Shown: one piece after another, positions 53,946 through 62,716 of the stretch
How positions within the stretch are numbered: the first letter of the stretch is position 1
Layout of the letters: every line of letters starts with the position of its first letter
Origin: Paraburkholderia bannensis
GTDB taxonomy: Bacteria; Pseudomonadota; Gammaproteobacteria; Burkholderiales; Burkholderiaceae
DNA: 64,000 nt
Assembly (NCBI RefSeq): GCF_014200455.1
Contig: NZ_JACHBW010000009.1
Coordinates: 62,001-126,000 of the forward strand
Direction: 5' to 3'
Translations under genes and position numbers: made by a program
The notes under the pieces: model-generated
What the model saw: only the letters and a program-made list of their open reading frames with translations
What the model was told of the DNA's origin: nothing
Database searches by the model: none

Positions 53946-54755
53946 ATGCAGCTCGCGATTCGTCACGACACCGTTTATCGCTACGACGCGCCGGTGCACT
54001 ATTCGATCCAGCAATTGCGGCTCGCGCCGCTCACCACGTCTTCGCAGATCGTCACGCAATGGCATGTGGATGCGCCGGGAAAACTCGACGCGAGTCGCGA
54101 TGCCTATGGCAACACGCTCATGACGCTGGTGCTTTCGCGTCCGCACCGTGAAATACGGCTGCGCGTGCGCGGCGAAGTGGAAACCGTGCCGCTCGCGCAG
54201 GGCCGTTTGACCGAAGGCGAGGGGCCGATTCCCACCTGGCACTTCACCTCGCCCACGCGACTCACGGAGGCCGATGCGGCACTCACCGAATTTGCGCAAA
54301 GCCTCGGGCCGTTGGACGACGCGGCTTCGCTTCTGGAGGCGGCATCGCGCATCACGGAGCAGGTGCGCTATGAATCCGGCGTGACCGATGTCACCCATAC
54401 TGCAGCCGATGCGTTTTCGCTCGGCCGTGGCGTGTGTCAGGATCACGCGCATGTGATGCTGGCGGTATGTCGTGCGCGCGGCGTACCCGCGCGTTACGTG
54501 AGCGGCTATTTCGCGCCCGGCGATGTGCCTGAAATGGCGAGCCACGCCTGGGTGGATGTCTGGCTCGACAACGGGTGGGTGACGTTGGACGTCACGCACG
54601 CGTGTTTCGCAAGCGAAAAGTACTGCCGGATCGCAGTAGGGCGCGACTATGAAGCGGCTGCGCCGGTGCGCGGGCGACGTATCGGCGGCCTTGGAGAAAC
54701 GCTCGACGTCAGCGTGCGGGTTAGCGCGAGCGACACGCAGCAACAGCAGCAATAG
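53946..54755 (+). CDS. Transglutaminase-like cysteine protease/transferase
   Basis: 269 residues. N-terminal beta domain (MQLAIRHDTVYRYDAPVHYS), then a transglutaminase core with Cys in GRGVCQDHAHVMLAVCR, His in ASHAWVDVWL and Asp in VTLDVTHACF, an intact triad. Q-rich C-terminal end. Third member of the island; may cut or cross-link the peptide product. Confidence 0.92.
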   Translation: MQLAIRHDTVYRYDAPVHYSIQQLRLAPLTTSSQIVTQWHVDAPGKLDASRDAYGNTLMTLVLSRPHREIRLRVRGEVETVPLAQGRLTEGEGPIPTWHFTSPTRLTEADAALTEFAQSLGPLDDAASLLEAASRITEQVRYESGVTDVTHTAADAFSLGRGVCQDHAHVMLAVCRARGVPARYVSGYFAPGDVPEMASHAWVDVWLDNGWVTLDVTHACFASEKYCRIAVGRDYEAAAPVRGRRIGGLGETLDVSVRVSASDTQQQQQ

Positions 54756-54882
54756 TTTTCTCTTTATACGAAAGGAAACTCCGCCGAACGGCGCGGGTTT
54801 CCAATCAGCAACACCGCACCGGCGAGCATGCGAAAATCGCGGCTACGTGCAAGTCACGCACGAGCCGATTCGAAGGACAACT

Positions 54883-55758
54883 ATGACGTACTGTGTAGCG
54901 TTAGCGGTGGAAGAGGGGCTGGTTTTCCTGTCGGATACGCGTACCAATGCTGGGGTCGATCACATCAGCACGTCGCGCAAGATGGCGGTGTTCGAAGAGC
55001 CCGGCGAGCGCGTGCTGGTGCTGCTGGTGGCTGGCAATCTGGCGATCACACAGGCGACGCTGCAAGTGCTGACCGAGCAGCGCGACAGCGCGCAACCCTC
55101 GCTGTGGAGTGCGCCGGGCATGGTGGAAGCCGCGCGCATTGTGGGCGAGGCCGTGCGCGAAGTGCATCGGCGCGATGCGCAAGCGCTCAAGGAGTTCAAC
55201 ATCGATTTCAATTGCAGCTTTATTCTTGGCGGCCAGATTCGGGACCAGGCCATGCGCGTGTTCCAGATCTACGCCGCGGGCAATTTCATCGAAACATCGA
55301 GCGTCAATCCGTACTTCCAGATCGGCGAATCGAAGTACGGCAAGCCGATCATCGACCGCGTGCTCACGCCGCGCACGCCGCTTGGCGAGGCCGCCAAATG
55401 CGCACTGATCTCGATGGATTCCACGCTGCGTTCGAACCTTTCCGTGGGGCTGCCGCTCGATTTGCTGGTCTACGAACGCGATTCGCTGCGGGTGACGCGC
55501 TATGCGTCGCTCGATCATTCGAACGCCTATTTCCAGATGCTGCATTCGACCTGGGGCGAACGCCTGCGTCAGGTGTTTGGCGAGATTCCCGATCCGCTCT
55601 GGACCGACGAAGGTGACGTGCCGCGCCACGAGCGCGTGGAGTTGCCGGCCGTGCTGCGGCCGCCTCTCGAAGGGCAGCGGGCGGACAGCGTCGCCGCGCG
55701 CCCCGCACAGACGCTCGCGCAAGGGCCTCAGCCGGCGATGCCGCCGCGCAACAGCTGA
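54883..55758 (+). CDS. Anbu-type proteasome-like peptidase (COG3484)
   Basis: 291 residues from the ATG at 54883 (AAGGA 5 bases upstream). Removal of Met leaves Thr-1 (TYCVALAVEEGLVFLSDTRT), the N-terminal nucleophile position of the proteasome/HslV fold, with no propeptide. SDTRTNAGVDH and the Lys of ISTSRKMAVF fit the catalytic Asp and Lys. A Pro-rich tail of about 45 residues follows the core. It ends the conserved four-gene set. Confidence 0.92.
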   Translation: MTYCVALAVEEGLVFLSDTRTNAGVDHISTSRKMAVFEEPGERVLVLLVAGNLAITQATLQVLTEQRDSAQPSLWSAPGMVEAARIVGEAVREVHRRDAQALKEFNIDFNCSFILGGQIRDQAMRVFQIYAAGNFIETSSVNPYFQIGESKYGKPIIDRVLTPRTPLGEAAKCALISMDSTLRSNLSVGLPLDLLVYERDSLRVTRYASLDHSNAYFQMLHSTWGERLRQVFGEIPDPLWTDEGDVPRHERVELPAVLRPPLEGQRADSVAARPAQTLAQGPQPAMPPRNS

Positions 55759-55939
55759 TTTTTCTCTTTCGACCTGCCTGAACCGCGCGGCAGTGTGCCG
55801 TGCGGTTTCGCTCGCACGTGTCACGGATCTGTCATGCGCCGGGCCTGCGCGCGGGCTGCTTCGCGCGGTATCCTCCTCCAGGATGTAATCATGTCGGCGT
55901 GCGCAGCGCGCCCTTTGACCGGAACGAGGAGGCAGGCTG

Positions 55940-57652
55940 ATGAAGCATGATGACCCCAAGGCTGCGGATCAGAACGAGCATCAGAAAAGCGATCCAGGCG
56001 ATGCAAGCGGCGCCCCCCACGATCCCGCGCGCCGGCGCGTGCTGGGCGGCCTCGCCGCGGTGGGCGTGGGCCTCGCGCTGAGCGGTTGCCAGTCCCCGGA
56101 GACGAATGCGGGTCTCGGTCCGCGCAGCGCCGGCGATGCGCGCGTCGATGCCGCGCTGCGCGACCAGGTGCGCCACATCGTGGTGATCTACGCCGAGAAT
56201 CGCAGCTTCAACAATCTCTATGGCAATTTTCCCGGCGTGCAGACGCCGCTTGCTGGCGTGAGCGCGTCGCGCTACGCGCAACTCGACCGCGACGGCAAGA
56301 CGCCGCTCACGCAGTTGCCAAAGATCTGGGGCGGCCTGGTTCCGCAGGCGCAGGAACTGGACGGCAAGCGCTACATGATCGGCGAGCAGGCGATCGCGGG
56401 GCTGGCGAATCAGCCGTTTCGCATCGTCGACGCGCAAGGCCAACCGTTGCCGAACGGAATCATTACGCGCGATCTGGTGCACCGGTTCTATCAGAACCAG
56501 ATGCAGATCAACGGCGGGCGCAACGACCAGTTCGCTGCGTGGGGCGATTCGGGCGCCCTCGTGATGGGCTATTACGAGAACTCCGCCGAGAGCTTGAGGC
56601 TCTGGCAACTCGCCCAGCAGTACACGCTTTGCGACAATTTCTTCATGGCGGCCTTCGGCGGCTCATGGCTCAACCATATCTATCTGATTGCCGGGCAGCC
56701 GCCGTATTACCCCAACGTCCAGTCGAGTCCCGCGAAGCATCTGGTCTCCGTGCTCGACGGCGACGATCCGCTCGGCACGCGGCTCAAGCTTGCGGCCAGC
56801 AACCCGGCATCGGCGCTGGGCGGCCCGCCGAAATTCGTCAACGACGGCGCCTTCACACCCGACGGCTACGCGGTCAACACGATGGCCCCGCCGTACCAGC
56901 CCAGCAGCGTGCGGCCCGCCGAGGATGGCAATCCGGCCTGGGCCGATCCTTCCGATCCGCGCGTGATGCCGCCGCAAACTTTTGCCACCATCGGCGACCG
57001 GCTCTCGGCCAGGGGCGTGGAATGGGCCTGGTATAGCGGCGCGTGGCAGTTCGCGCTCGACCACCGCGACACGGGCTCGGTGCCCGATTTCCAGTACCAC
57101 CATCAGCCCTTCAACTACTTCGCCAACTTCGCGCCGGGAACCACGGAGCGCGCGCGGCATCTGCGCGACGCAGGCGTGGGCGACGATCCGGCCACCAACC
57201 GCCTGCTCGCCGATATCGATGCGGGACGCCTGCCGGCCGTCACCTTCTACAAGCCACAAGGCAACCTGAACATGCATGCGGGCTATGCCGATGTGGAGTC
57301 CGGCGACCGCCATGTTGCCGCTGTGATCGAGCATCTGCAGCGCAGCCCGCACTGGGCCAACACCGTGGTCGTGATGACGCACGACGAGAATGGCGGCTGG
57401 TGGGACCCGGTCGCGCCGCCCACGGGCGACCGCTGGGGGCCGGGCTCGCGCGTTCCGGCGCTGGTGATCGCGCCGTTCGCAAAGAAGGGGTATGTGGACC
57501 ACACCTTCTACGACACCAACTCGATCCTGCGCTTCATCAGCCGGGTCCACGGACTCGCGCCGCTCGACGGCGTAGCGTCGCGCGACAAGGCTTTTGCGGC
57601 GCGCGGGCAGACGCCGCCGGGCGACCTCACGGCGGCGCTCGATCTGGCGTGA
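55940..57652 (+). CDS. Acid phosphatase (AcpA)/phospholipase C family lipoprotein
   Basis: 570 residues. Long polar N-region, RRRVLGGLA at 31-39 (Tat-like), hydrophobic run, and lipobox LSGC with Cys at 50. The catalytic start is VVIYAENRSFNNLYGNFPG, with the nucleophile expected in this motif; metal and His residues lie in MAAFGGSWLNHIYLIAG, NMHAGYADVESGDRH and VMTHDENGGWWD. Family members hydrolyse phosphomonoesters or phospholipids outside the cytoplasm. Monocistronic. Confidence 0.9.
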   Translation: MKHDDPKAADQNEHQKSDPGDASGAPHDPARRRVLGGLAAVGVGLALSGCQSPETNAGLGPRSAGDARVDAALRDQVRHIVVIYAENRSFNNLYGNFPGVQTPLAGVSASRYAQLDRDGKTPLTQLPKIWGGLVPQAQELDGKRYMIGEQAIAGLANQPFRIVDAQGQPLPNGIITRDLVHRFYQNQMQINGGRNDQFAAWGDSGALVMGYYENSAESLRLWQLAQQYTLCDNFFMAAFGGSWLNHIYLIAGQPPYYPNVQSSPAKHLVSVLDGDDPLGTRLKLAASNPASALGGPPKFVNDGAFTPDGYAVNTMAPPYQPSSVRPAEDGNPAWADPSDPRVMPPQTFATIGDRLSARGVEWAWYSGAWQFALDHRDTGSVPDFQYHHQPFNYFANFAPGTTERARHLRDAGVGDDPATNRLLADIDAGRLPAVTFYKPQGNLNMHAGYADVESGDRHVAAVIEHLQRSPHWANTVVVMTHDENGGWWDPVAPPTGDRWGPGSRVPALVIAPFAKKGYVDHTFYDTNSILRFISRVHGLAPLDGVASRDKAFAARGQTPPGDLTAALDLA

Positions 57653-58320
57653 AGAAGGCGGCAGAAGAGGACGGCAGAAAAGGACGACAGGAGCCGAGGT
57701 GGGCGACCGGAGCAGATGGCGAGCAAAAGTTGCCCATCGGAAACCATCTGCTGAATCCGTGACTAAATCGACTAACTGTCCGTCCGATCAATGAGTTGGC
57801 GCGCTCTTCAGGAGGTTATCAACAGGTTTATCCCAAGAAGCTGTGGACAACTTTTCTGCGCGCTGTTTGTGCATTTTTGCTGGTGCGTGAGAGTTTGTCT
57901 TTATGAATCATGGGCTTGCTTGCGATGTCCAGCACTTGTCCCCAAGGCTGTGAACAAAAACTGTGGACAATCACAGCACCATTGCACGGATCCGGGTCAG
58001 AACTGCTGCAATCGGCAACGCGGCAGACAATCCGATATGCATCAGGCACTTGGAACACTCATCCCAGGGTTACGCACAGGCCTGCTAACAAAATCTGTGG
58101 ATAGTCGCGGGGCGCCAGACCCAGATGCTGATATCGATAACACCCGTCTTGCGCCTTGCGCAGTTTCAGTCCGATAATCGGGTTCGCAGCGGGCTGCCCG
58201 GTGGGCGTGATGGATGGCATCACAGGCGTATCCTGGCAGTCTGAACAGTTCGCAGCACGCATCGCGTACGCTTCGCTCCGCGCGTCGCGTCTCATTCTCC
58301 CCGCCACTCTCCATCGCGCC
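57653..58320. other. Long intergenic region with a DnaA-box-like cluster
   Basis: 668 bases without a supported gene between the phosphatase and an MFS gene. Five 9-mers within one mismatch of TTATnCACA lie at 57816, 57842, 57949, 57962 and 58096. No A/T-rich unwinding element and no rep gene are seen. Confidence 0.5.
57816..58104. promoter_or_regulatory. Cluster of five DnaA-box-like sequences
   Basis: TTATCAACA (57816-57824, plus strand); TTGTCCACA on the minus strand at 57842-57850 and 57962-57970; TTGTTCACA (minus) at 57949-57957; CTATCCACA (minus) at 58096-58104. Each has one mismatch to TTATnCACA or TTATCCACA. Five in 290 bases of GC-rich DNA is far more than expected by chance. Confidence 0.5.
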
Positions 58321-59682
58321 GTGCTCAAGAACTCGCGCTTTGTCGGTCTCCTGCATATTCCCGGTTTTCTGCCGCTAGCCGGCGCCACCTTGATGCTGGG
58401 CGTGGCGATGTCCTTCACCGCACCCTATCTCTCGCTGTTCGGCGTCGAGCGCGCGGGCATGACGCCATTCAAACTGGGCGTGTTCATGACCGCCATCGCC
58501 GCGAGCGGTGTGATCGCCAGTACGGCGGCGGGGCGCTGGAGCGACCGCACGGGCAAGCACCGGCTGCTGTTGCTGGTCTCGCTCTGCGCGGCGACGCTGG
58601 GTTATCTGTGCCTGTGCGTGGTGCGCGACTACCGTCTGTTGCTGGCAGTGGGCATCGCGTTTATCGGCGCGGGCGGCTGCGCGCTGTCGCTGGTGTTCTC
58701 GTTCAGCCGCGCAGCCTTGCCGGCCGCCGACGATGCCGAGCGTACCTTCGCCAGCGCGACATTGCGCACGATTCTTTCCGCCGCCTGGGTCTTCGGTCCT
58801 GCGGTGGGCGCGCTGGTGCTCGCGGCCACCGGCTTTTACGGGCTGTTCCTGTTTGCCGCGGCCAGCTTCGCGGCGTGCGGCACGATCGTGTGGCGCATGC
58901 GCGAACCGCGCCAGGACGAGCACGCCACGCAGCATCTTATGGCGCGGCCCACGGCCCAGGAGGTGGCGCAGGAGCGCGCGGAAGATGCGATCGCGCCCTA
59001 CGAGGGCCAGCCGCTCACGCAGGCCGAGGTGCAGCCCGCCGTGAAGCAGCGTATCCGCGCCGCCGCGCCCGATGTCTCGCAGAAGGACATCATGCGCGCG
59101 ATCGTTGCGCTCACACTGATCGGTCTTGCCGCCAACGCGACCATGATCGTGCTGCCGCTCTACATCGTCCACGGGTTGCAGGGCTCGCGGCTCGATGTGT
59201 CGATCATGCTGGGGCTGGGTGCGCTCATGGAGATTCCGATGATGCTCGCGCTGGGCGCAAAGGCCTCGCGCCTGAACAAGCCGCATTGGCTTGCGGCTTG
59301 CGCGGTGGTGCATGCGGTCTATTTTGCGTCGATGGCGGCGGCGCCCGGCGTCCATTCACTGATCCCGATGCAGATTCTCAACGCCTTCGTGGTGGCGGTG
59401 ACGTCCTGCCTTGGCATGACCTTCGTGCAGGATCTGATGCCCGATTCGCCGGGACGGGCGACGGCGCTGTTCTTCAATGCCTCGCGACTGGGCTCGATTC
59501 TGTCCGGCGTGCTGTCGGGGATGCTGGTGCAAGCGTTCGGTTATCGCGGCACGTTTCTGTTTTGCGGCGTGCTCGCCTTGTGCGCGCTCGTCTTGTTCGC
59601 CGTGCCTGGCGAGCAGTATCCGAAGATGGCGCGCGCGGCGCGCGAATTCGTGCGTGAGCGTTTTGCGTCGCGCTCCCGATAG
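58321..59682 (+). CDS. MFS sugar-efflux-type transporter (SET-like)
   Basis: 453 residues from the GTG at 58321 (VLKNSRFVGLLHIPGFLPLA), where helix 1 begins; an ATG at 58210 would add 37 residues without family character. Twelve helices; the helix 2-3 loop is TAAGRWSDRTGKHRLL. A polar central loop of about 60 residues (residues 190-255) divides the halves. SetA-type proteins export sugars; the substrate here is open. Confidence 0.82.
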   Translation: MLKNSRFVGLLHIPGFLPLAGATLMLGVAMSFTAPYLSLFGVERAGMTPFKLGVFMTAIAASGVIASTAAGRWSDRTGKHRLLLLVSLCAATLGYLCLCVVRDYRLLLAVGIAFIGAGGCALSLVFSFSRAALPAADDAERTFASATLRTILSAAWVFGPAVGALVLAATGFYGLFLFAAASFAACGTIVWRMREPRQDEHATQHLMARPTAQEVAQERAEDAIAPYEGQPLTQAEVQPAVKQRIRAAAPDVSQKDIMRAIVALTLIGLAANATMIVLPLYIVHGLQGSRLDVSIMLGLGALMEIPMMLALGAKASRLNKPHWLAACAVVHAVYFASMAAAPGVHSLIPMQILNAFVVAVTSCLGMTFVQDLMPDSPGRATALFFNASRLGSILSGVLSGMLVQAFGYRGTFLFCGVLALCALVLFAVPGEQYPKMARAAREFVRERFASRSR

Positions 59683-59791
59683 CGACGCGAAGCCTGGCGA
59701 TTCAATAAGGAATTCGAATCAATCGAGGTAGAAGAAAGGCGGTGCGAAATACGCTCCGCCTCACGTTTCCTTCAGGAATCGGAATTTCCGA

Positions 59792-61300
59792 TCAGACCGC
59801 TTCGGTTACGCGAACGTCTGCGTTTTGCGTATCGGCGAAATCTTCGGCGTCCACATCGTAGCCCGACGGTTCCCAGCGCACCGATAGCAGCGCCACCAGC
59901 CCCGCGAGCGGCGCAATGGCGATGATCCAGAACACGCGCGTGTTGAGCGCGGCGGCCAGCACGGGGAAAAGGAACAGCGACACCGTCGAGCTTGCGCGCA
60001 TCAGCGTCTGGTTCAGGCCCACCCCCACGCCGCGCAGCGAAGTGGGGTAGCCCAGCGAGGCGAACGTCATGCTGTGCGAACCCGGCCCGATCCCCTGACC
60101 GAACAGGAAAGCCGCGAGCAGCGCGATCGCGCTGACGACTTCGGGCGTCGTCGCCGGTTTGCCGACGATGGCGAGGCCGACGAGCGCGCCGAACTGGATC
60201 ACATAGCCGCACACCGTCATATTCCACGCGCCGAAGCGCGGCACCGTGCGCACGGCGATCAGTCCGCCCACGAACGCGAAGCCCAGGTTCAGCGCGAGCG
60301 AGGCGAGGATGGTGGTCAGCATCGACTGCGCGAGGAAGCTCGAAATGATCACCGGCAAGCCGAACGCCACGGCGTTATAGGCGAACGACGAAGCCACGCC
60401 GATCACCGTCGCGAGCACCGTGCGCCGCGCATAGACGCCGCGCAGCAGCGCGCCATAGTTCTTCCACGAAGCCACGCGCGCGGGTTTGGCAGCTGCCTGG
60501 ATTGCTTCGGGCGCGACCTCGGCGTCGATGCCATAGGAGCGTTGCAGGATGCGCGCAGCGCCCGCGAGATCGCCTTGATTGGCCGCCCAGACCGGCGACT
60601 CGCTGATGTAGCGGCTGCGGATCGCGATGATGACGAGCGCGGGCACCGCGCCGAAGCCGAGCGTCAGGCGCCAGAGCAGATGCGAATGCGAGGCCGGCAG
60701 CGTGGCATAGAACGCCAGCACCAGCAGATACGAGACACTGATGGCCGCGTACCAGACGGGGCACCACATCGCCACGCGCGCGGCCTTGTTGCCGCGGCCC
60801 GAGAGGCGCGAGAACTCGGCGAGAAAGGCCATCGCGACGGGCAGGTCGATGCCCACGCCCAACCCCATCACGAAGCGCGCGCCGCCCAGCACCCAGGCGT
60901 TGGGTGCGAGCGCGCAGGCCAGCGCGGCGACCACGAAGAAGAACATATCCGCCATGAAGACGCGGTAGCGGCCGATGCGGTCGGTCAGGAAGCCGCCCAG
61001 AAACGCGCCGACAATCGCGCCGAAGGTGATCGCCGAGGCCACGAAGCCGGTCCCCGCTGGCGACAGCGAAAATTCGCGCGCCACGTCCTTGAGGCCGAAG
61101 GCCAGCGCGCCCAGATCGTAGGCATCGAGAAATACGCCGCCCAGCGCGATCGCGACGACGATGCGCGCGTTGCTGCCGGGCGCGCCGCCCGCATTGACGA
61201 GCCGAGAGACATCGGCGGCGCTGCGGATCAGTGCGCGGCCGTTGGAAGAAGGGCAAGCCAAGGCAGAACCGGGGGAGGAGGCGGAGGAAGCGGAGGACAT
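59792..61300 (-). CDS. MFS transporter, sugar-porter/AAHS-like
   Basis: 502 residues. Polar N-tail of about 45 residues, then helix 1 with GGVFLDAYDLGALAFGL, whose DxYDL pattern marks substrate:H+ symporters, the helix 2-3 loop GGFLTDRIGRYRVF and the half-way motif RSRYISESPVWAANQG. Imports a small organic substrate. Convergent with the SET-like gene. The N-terminal start is uncertain, as no ribosome site is visible. Confidence 0.85.
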   Translation of the reverse strand: MSSASSASSPGSALACPSSNGRALIRSAADVSRLVNAGGAPGSNARIVVAIALGGVFLDAYDLGALAFGLKDVAREFSLSPAGTGFVASAITFGAIVGAFLGGFLTDRIGRYRVFMADMFFFVVAALACALAPNAWVLGGARFVMGLGVGIDLPVAMAFLAEFSRLSGRGNKAARVAMWCPVWYAAISVSYLLVLAFYATLPASHSHLLWRLTLGFGAVPALVIIAIRSRYISESPVWAANQGDLAGAARILQRSYGIDAEVAPEAIQAAAKPARVASWKNYGALLRGVYARRTVLATVIGVASSFAYNAVAFGLPVIISSFLAQSMLTTILASLALNLGFAFVGGLIAVRTVPRFGAWNMTVCGYVIQFGALVGLAIVGKPATTPEVVSAIALLAAFLFGQGIGPGSHSMTFASLGYPTSLRGVGVGLNQTLMRASSTVSLFLFPVLAAALNTRVFWIIAIAPLAGLVALLSVRWEPSGYDVDAEDFADTQNADVRVTEAV

Positions 61301-61428
61301 GCGGGCAGGCGGGCGGCGGCTGGAAAGCCTCGAATGCTACCGGCGGCCCGCTGGACGCCCAAATCGTCTTTCGTAATGAGCTTATGCGCTGCGTATGCGG
61401 TGCGCATGCCTGCCCATTTGTAGTGCAT

Positions 61429-61908
61429 TCAGTGCATGTAGGTCACGCGGCGCGTGCGGTCGCTCAGTTGCACGCCGGCGTCGAGCAGGCAGATGGCGAA
61501 CCAGCGTGACGTTTTGAGCATGCCGCTCACGCTCTGCATCGGCAGCCAGTCGTTGAGCAGGCGCACGGCGGCTTCGCTGCGGGTCGATTGCAGCAGCGCG
61601 ATCACCTGCAGCAGCGAGCCTTCGTCCTTCGCCAGCTCCGAGGCGCAGCGGCAGCGCGTGTCGAGCGGTCGGCATGAGGCGCGGCATAGCGTGCCCATCA
61701 GCAGGTCGAAGTGGGCGATGCCTTCGGCGCCAAGCCCAGCGTCGGCCAGCACGCCGCGCCAGCTCTCGGCCTTGCCATAGGCGTCGCAATGCGGGCGCAG
61801 CCAGGTGCGCACGGCGCGCAGCACGGTTTGTTCGGCGCTATCGGGATGCTGGACGAAGGTGTCATCGATCAGCGTGTCGTTTCTCGCGAAAGGGGCGGTG
61901 TAGTTCAT
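61429..61908 (-). CDS. Cys-rich small protein, probably iron-regulated
   Basis: 159 residues from the ATG at 61908 (GGAGG upstream). Central block GTLCRASCRPLDTRCRCASE holds four Cys in 16 residues, enough for an Fe-S or metal site; the rest is helical with no signal peptide or membrane part. A Fur-box-like palindrome lies 110 bases upstream. It recalls the Cys end of FhuF-type ferric reductases but the spacing differs, so I do not assign it. Confidence 0.65.
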   Translation of the reverse strand: MNYTAPFARNDTLIDDTFVQHPDSAEQTVLRAVRTWLRPHCDAYGKAESWRGVLADAGLGAEGIAHFDLLMGTLCRASCRPLDTRCRCASELAKDEGSLLQVIALLQSTRSEAAVRLLNDWLPMQSVSGMLKTSRWFAICLLDAGVQLSDRTRRVTYMH

Positions 61909-62018
61909 GGGGCCTCCGGCGAATTGGGCAAACGCGCAGCGGGGTGCGCGGATCAGTAGATCAATTAGACCGGCCTCGCCGGCATGGGAAACATGATGCC
62001 CCAAAACAAGCTCAAATG

Positions 62019-62035
62019 CAAATGATTCTCATTTG
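62019..62035. promoter_or_regulatory. Fur-box-like palindrome
   Basis: CAAATGATTCTCATTTG: 7-base arms around TTC, with the AATGA-n3-TCATT core of Fur boxes, in otherwise GC-rich DNA. It lies 110 bases before the Cys-rich gene on the minus strand; no plus-strand gene is close. Confidence 0.72.
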
Positions 62036-62716
62036 TATAAAGGCGATGCCCGCTGACTAGAAACGCGCATGCGGCGCCGCAACAGCGCTGCGTTAAGGAT
62101 CGGAATCAATCACCTTGACGTGAGAAAGGACTCTTCCAGGCAGGCCGCTTAATTGGCGGGCCACCAGCCGCTACAGTGCCGCCCATGCGTGTTCCAGCGT
62201 CGCTGGCGCATCGTGAGAGTTGGCCCCGGCCCGAAGACGGCCGGGGCTTTTTTTTTGCACCGCGCAAAGCCGTGCCCCGCAAGCCTGGCGCGGTCTGCGC
62301 GATTGCGCCCCTATGCATAAGTCATTGAGGGCAAAAGAACAAGTAAGGTATTATTCGGGCCGCGCGGTGTGACGGCGTGTCGCAAGCACAGGCGTTCAAG
62401 AGGTCGTCGGGGGCTCTTTTGAGAGCGGAGGAACGCGCTTAGGCGGTGTTTCCCGTTTTTTGTACTAGCATAAAGTTGCACAAAAACAATGACTTGTATC
62501 AGTGCCTGATTTGGGTTGTGTTGTTGCGCTGCAAAAGTTCAGTATTCCGTTTACCCTCGTTAACCCTTGAACGTGTGTTGCATTTCGCCTCTCAGCTGAC
62601 GGAACCATTGCAGCCAGCCTGGTCCGATTTTCACCCCGCGTTACCTTTCATTTTGCTTGCGCGCCAGCCCGTGCGCAGACGAATTATGTGCCCCGCATTT
62701 TTAAGGTCCTGTTGAA
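62036..62716. other. Long non-coding region before nuoM
   Basis: 681 bases. It holds an isolated strong terminator at 62223 and then an AT-richer stretch (62440-62710) leading to nuoM. An 89-residue open frame ending at 62715 shows no resemblance to NuoL or any other family I know. Confidence 0.5.
62223..62256 (+). terminator. Strong terminator without an upstream gene
   Basis: GCCCCGGCC (62223-62231), 7-base loop, GGCCGGGGC (62239-62247), then nine T (62248-62256). The pattern is that of a plus-strand terminator, yet no plus-strand gene precedes it within 2.5 kb. It may end a small RNA made from about 62040-62220. Confidence 0.85.

Noticed and set aside
62446..62715. Open frame ending two bases before nuoM, as a NuoL tail
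   Set aside because: The residues show no NuoL helix pattern and the frame is short and Cys/Arg-rich. Treated as chance.
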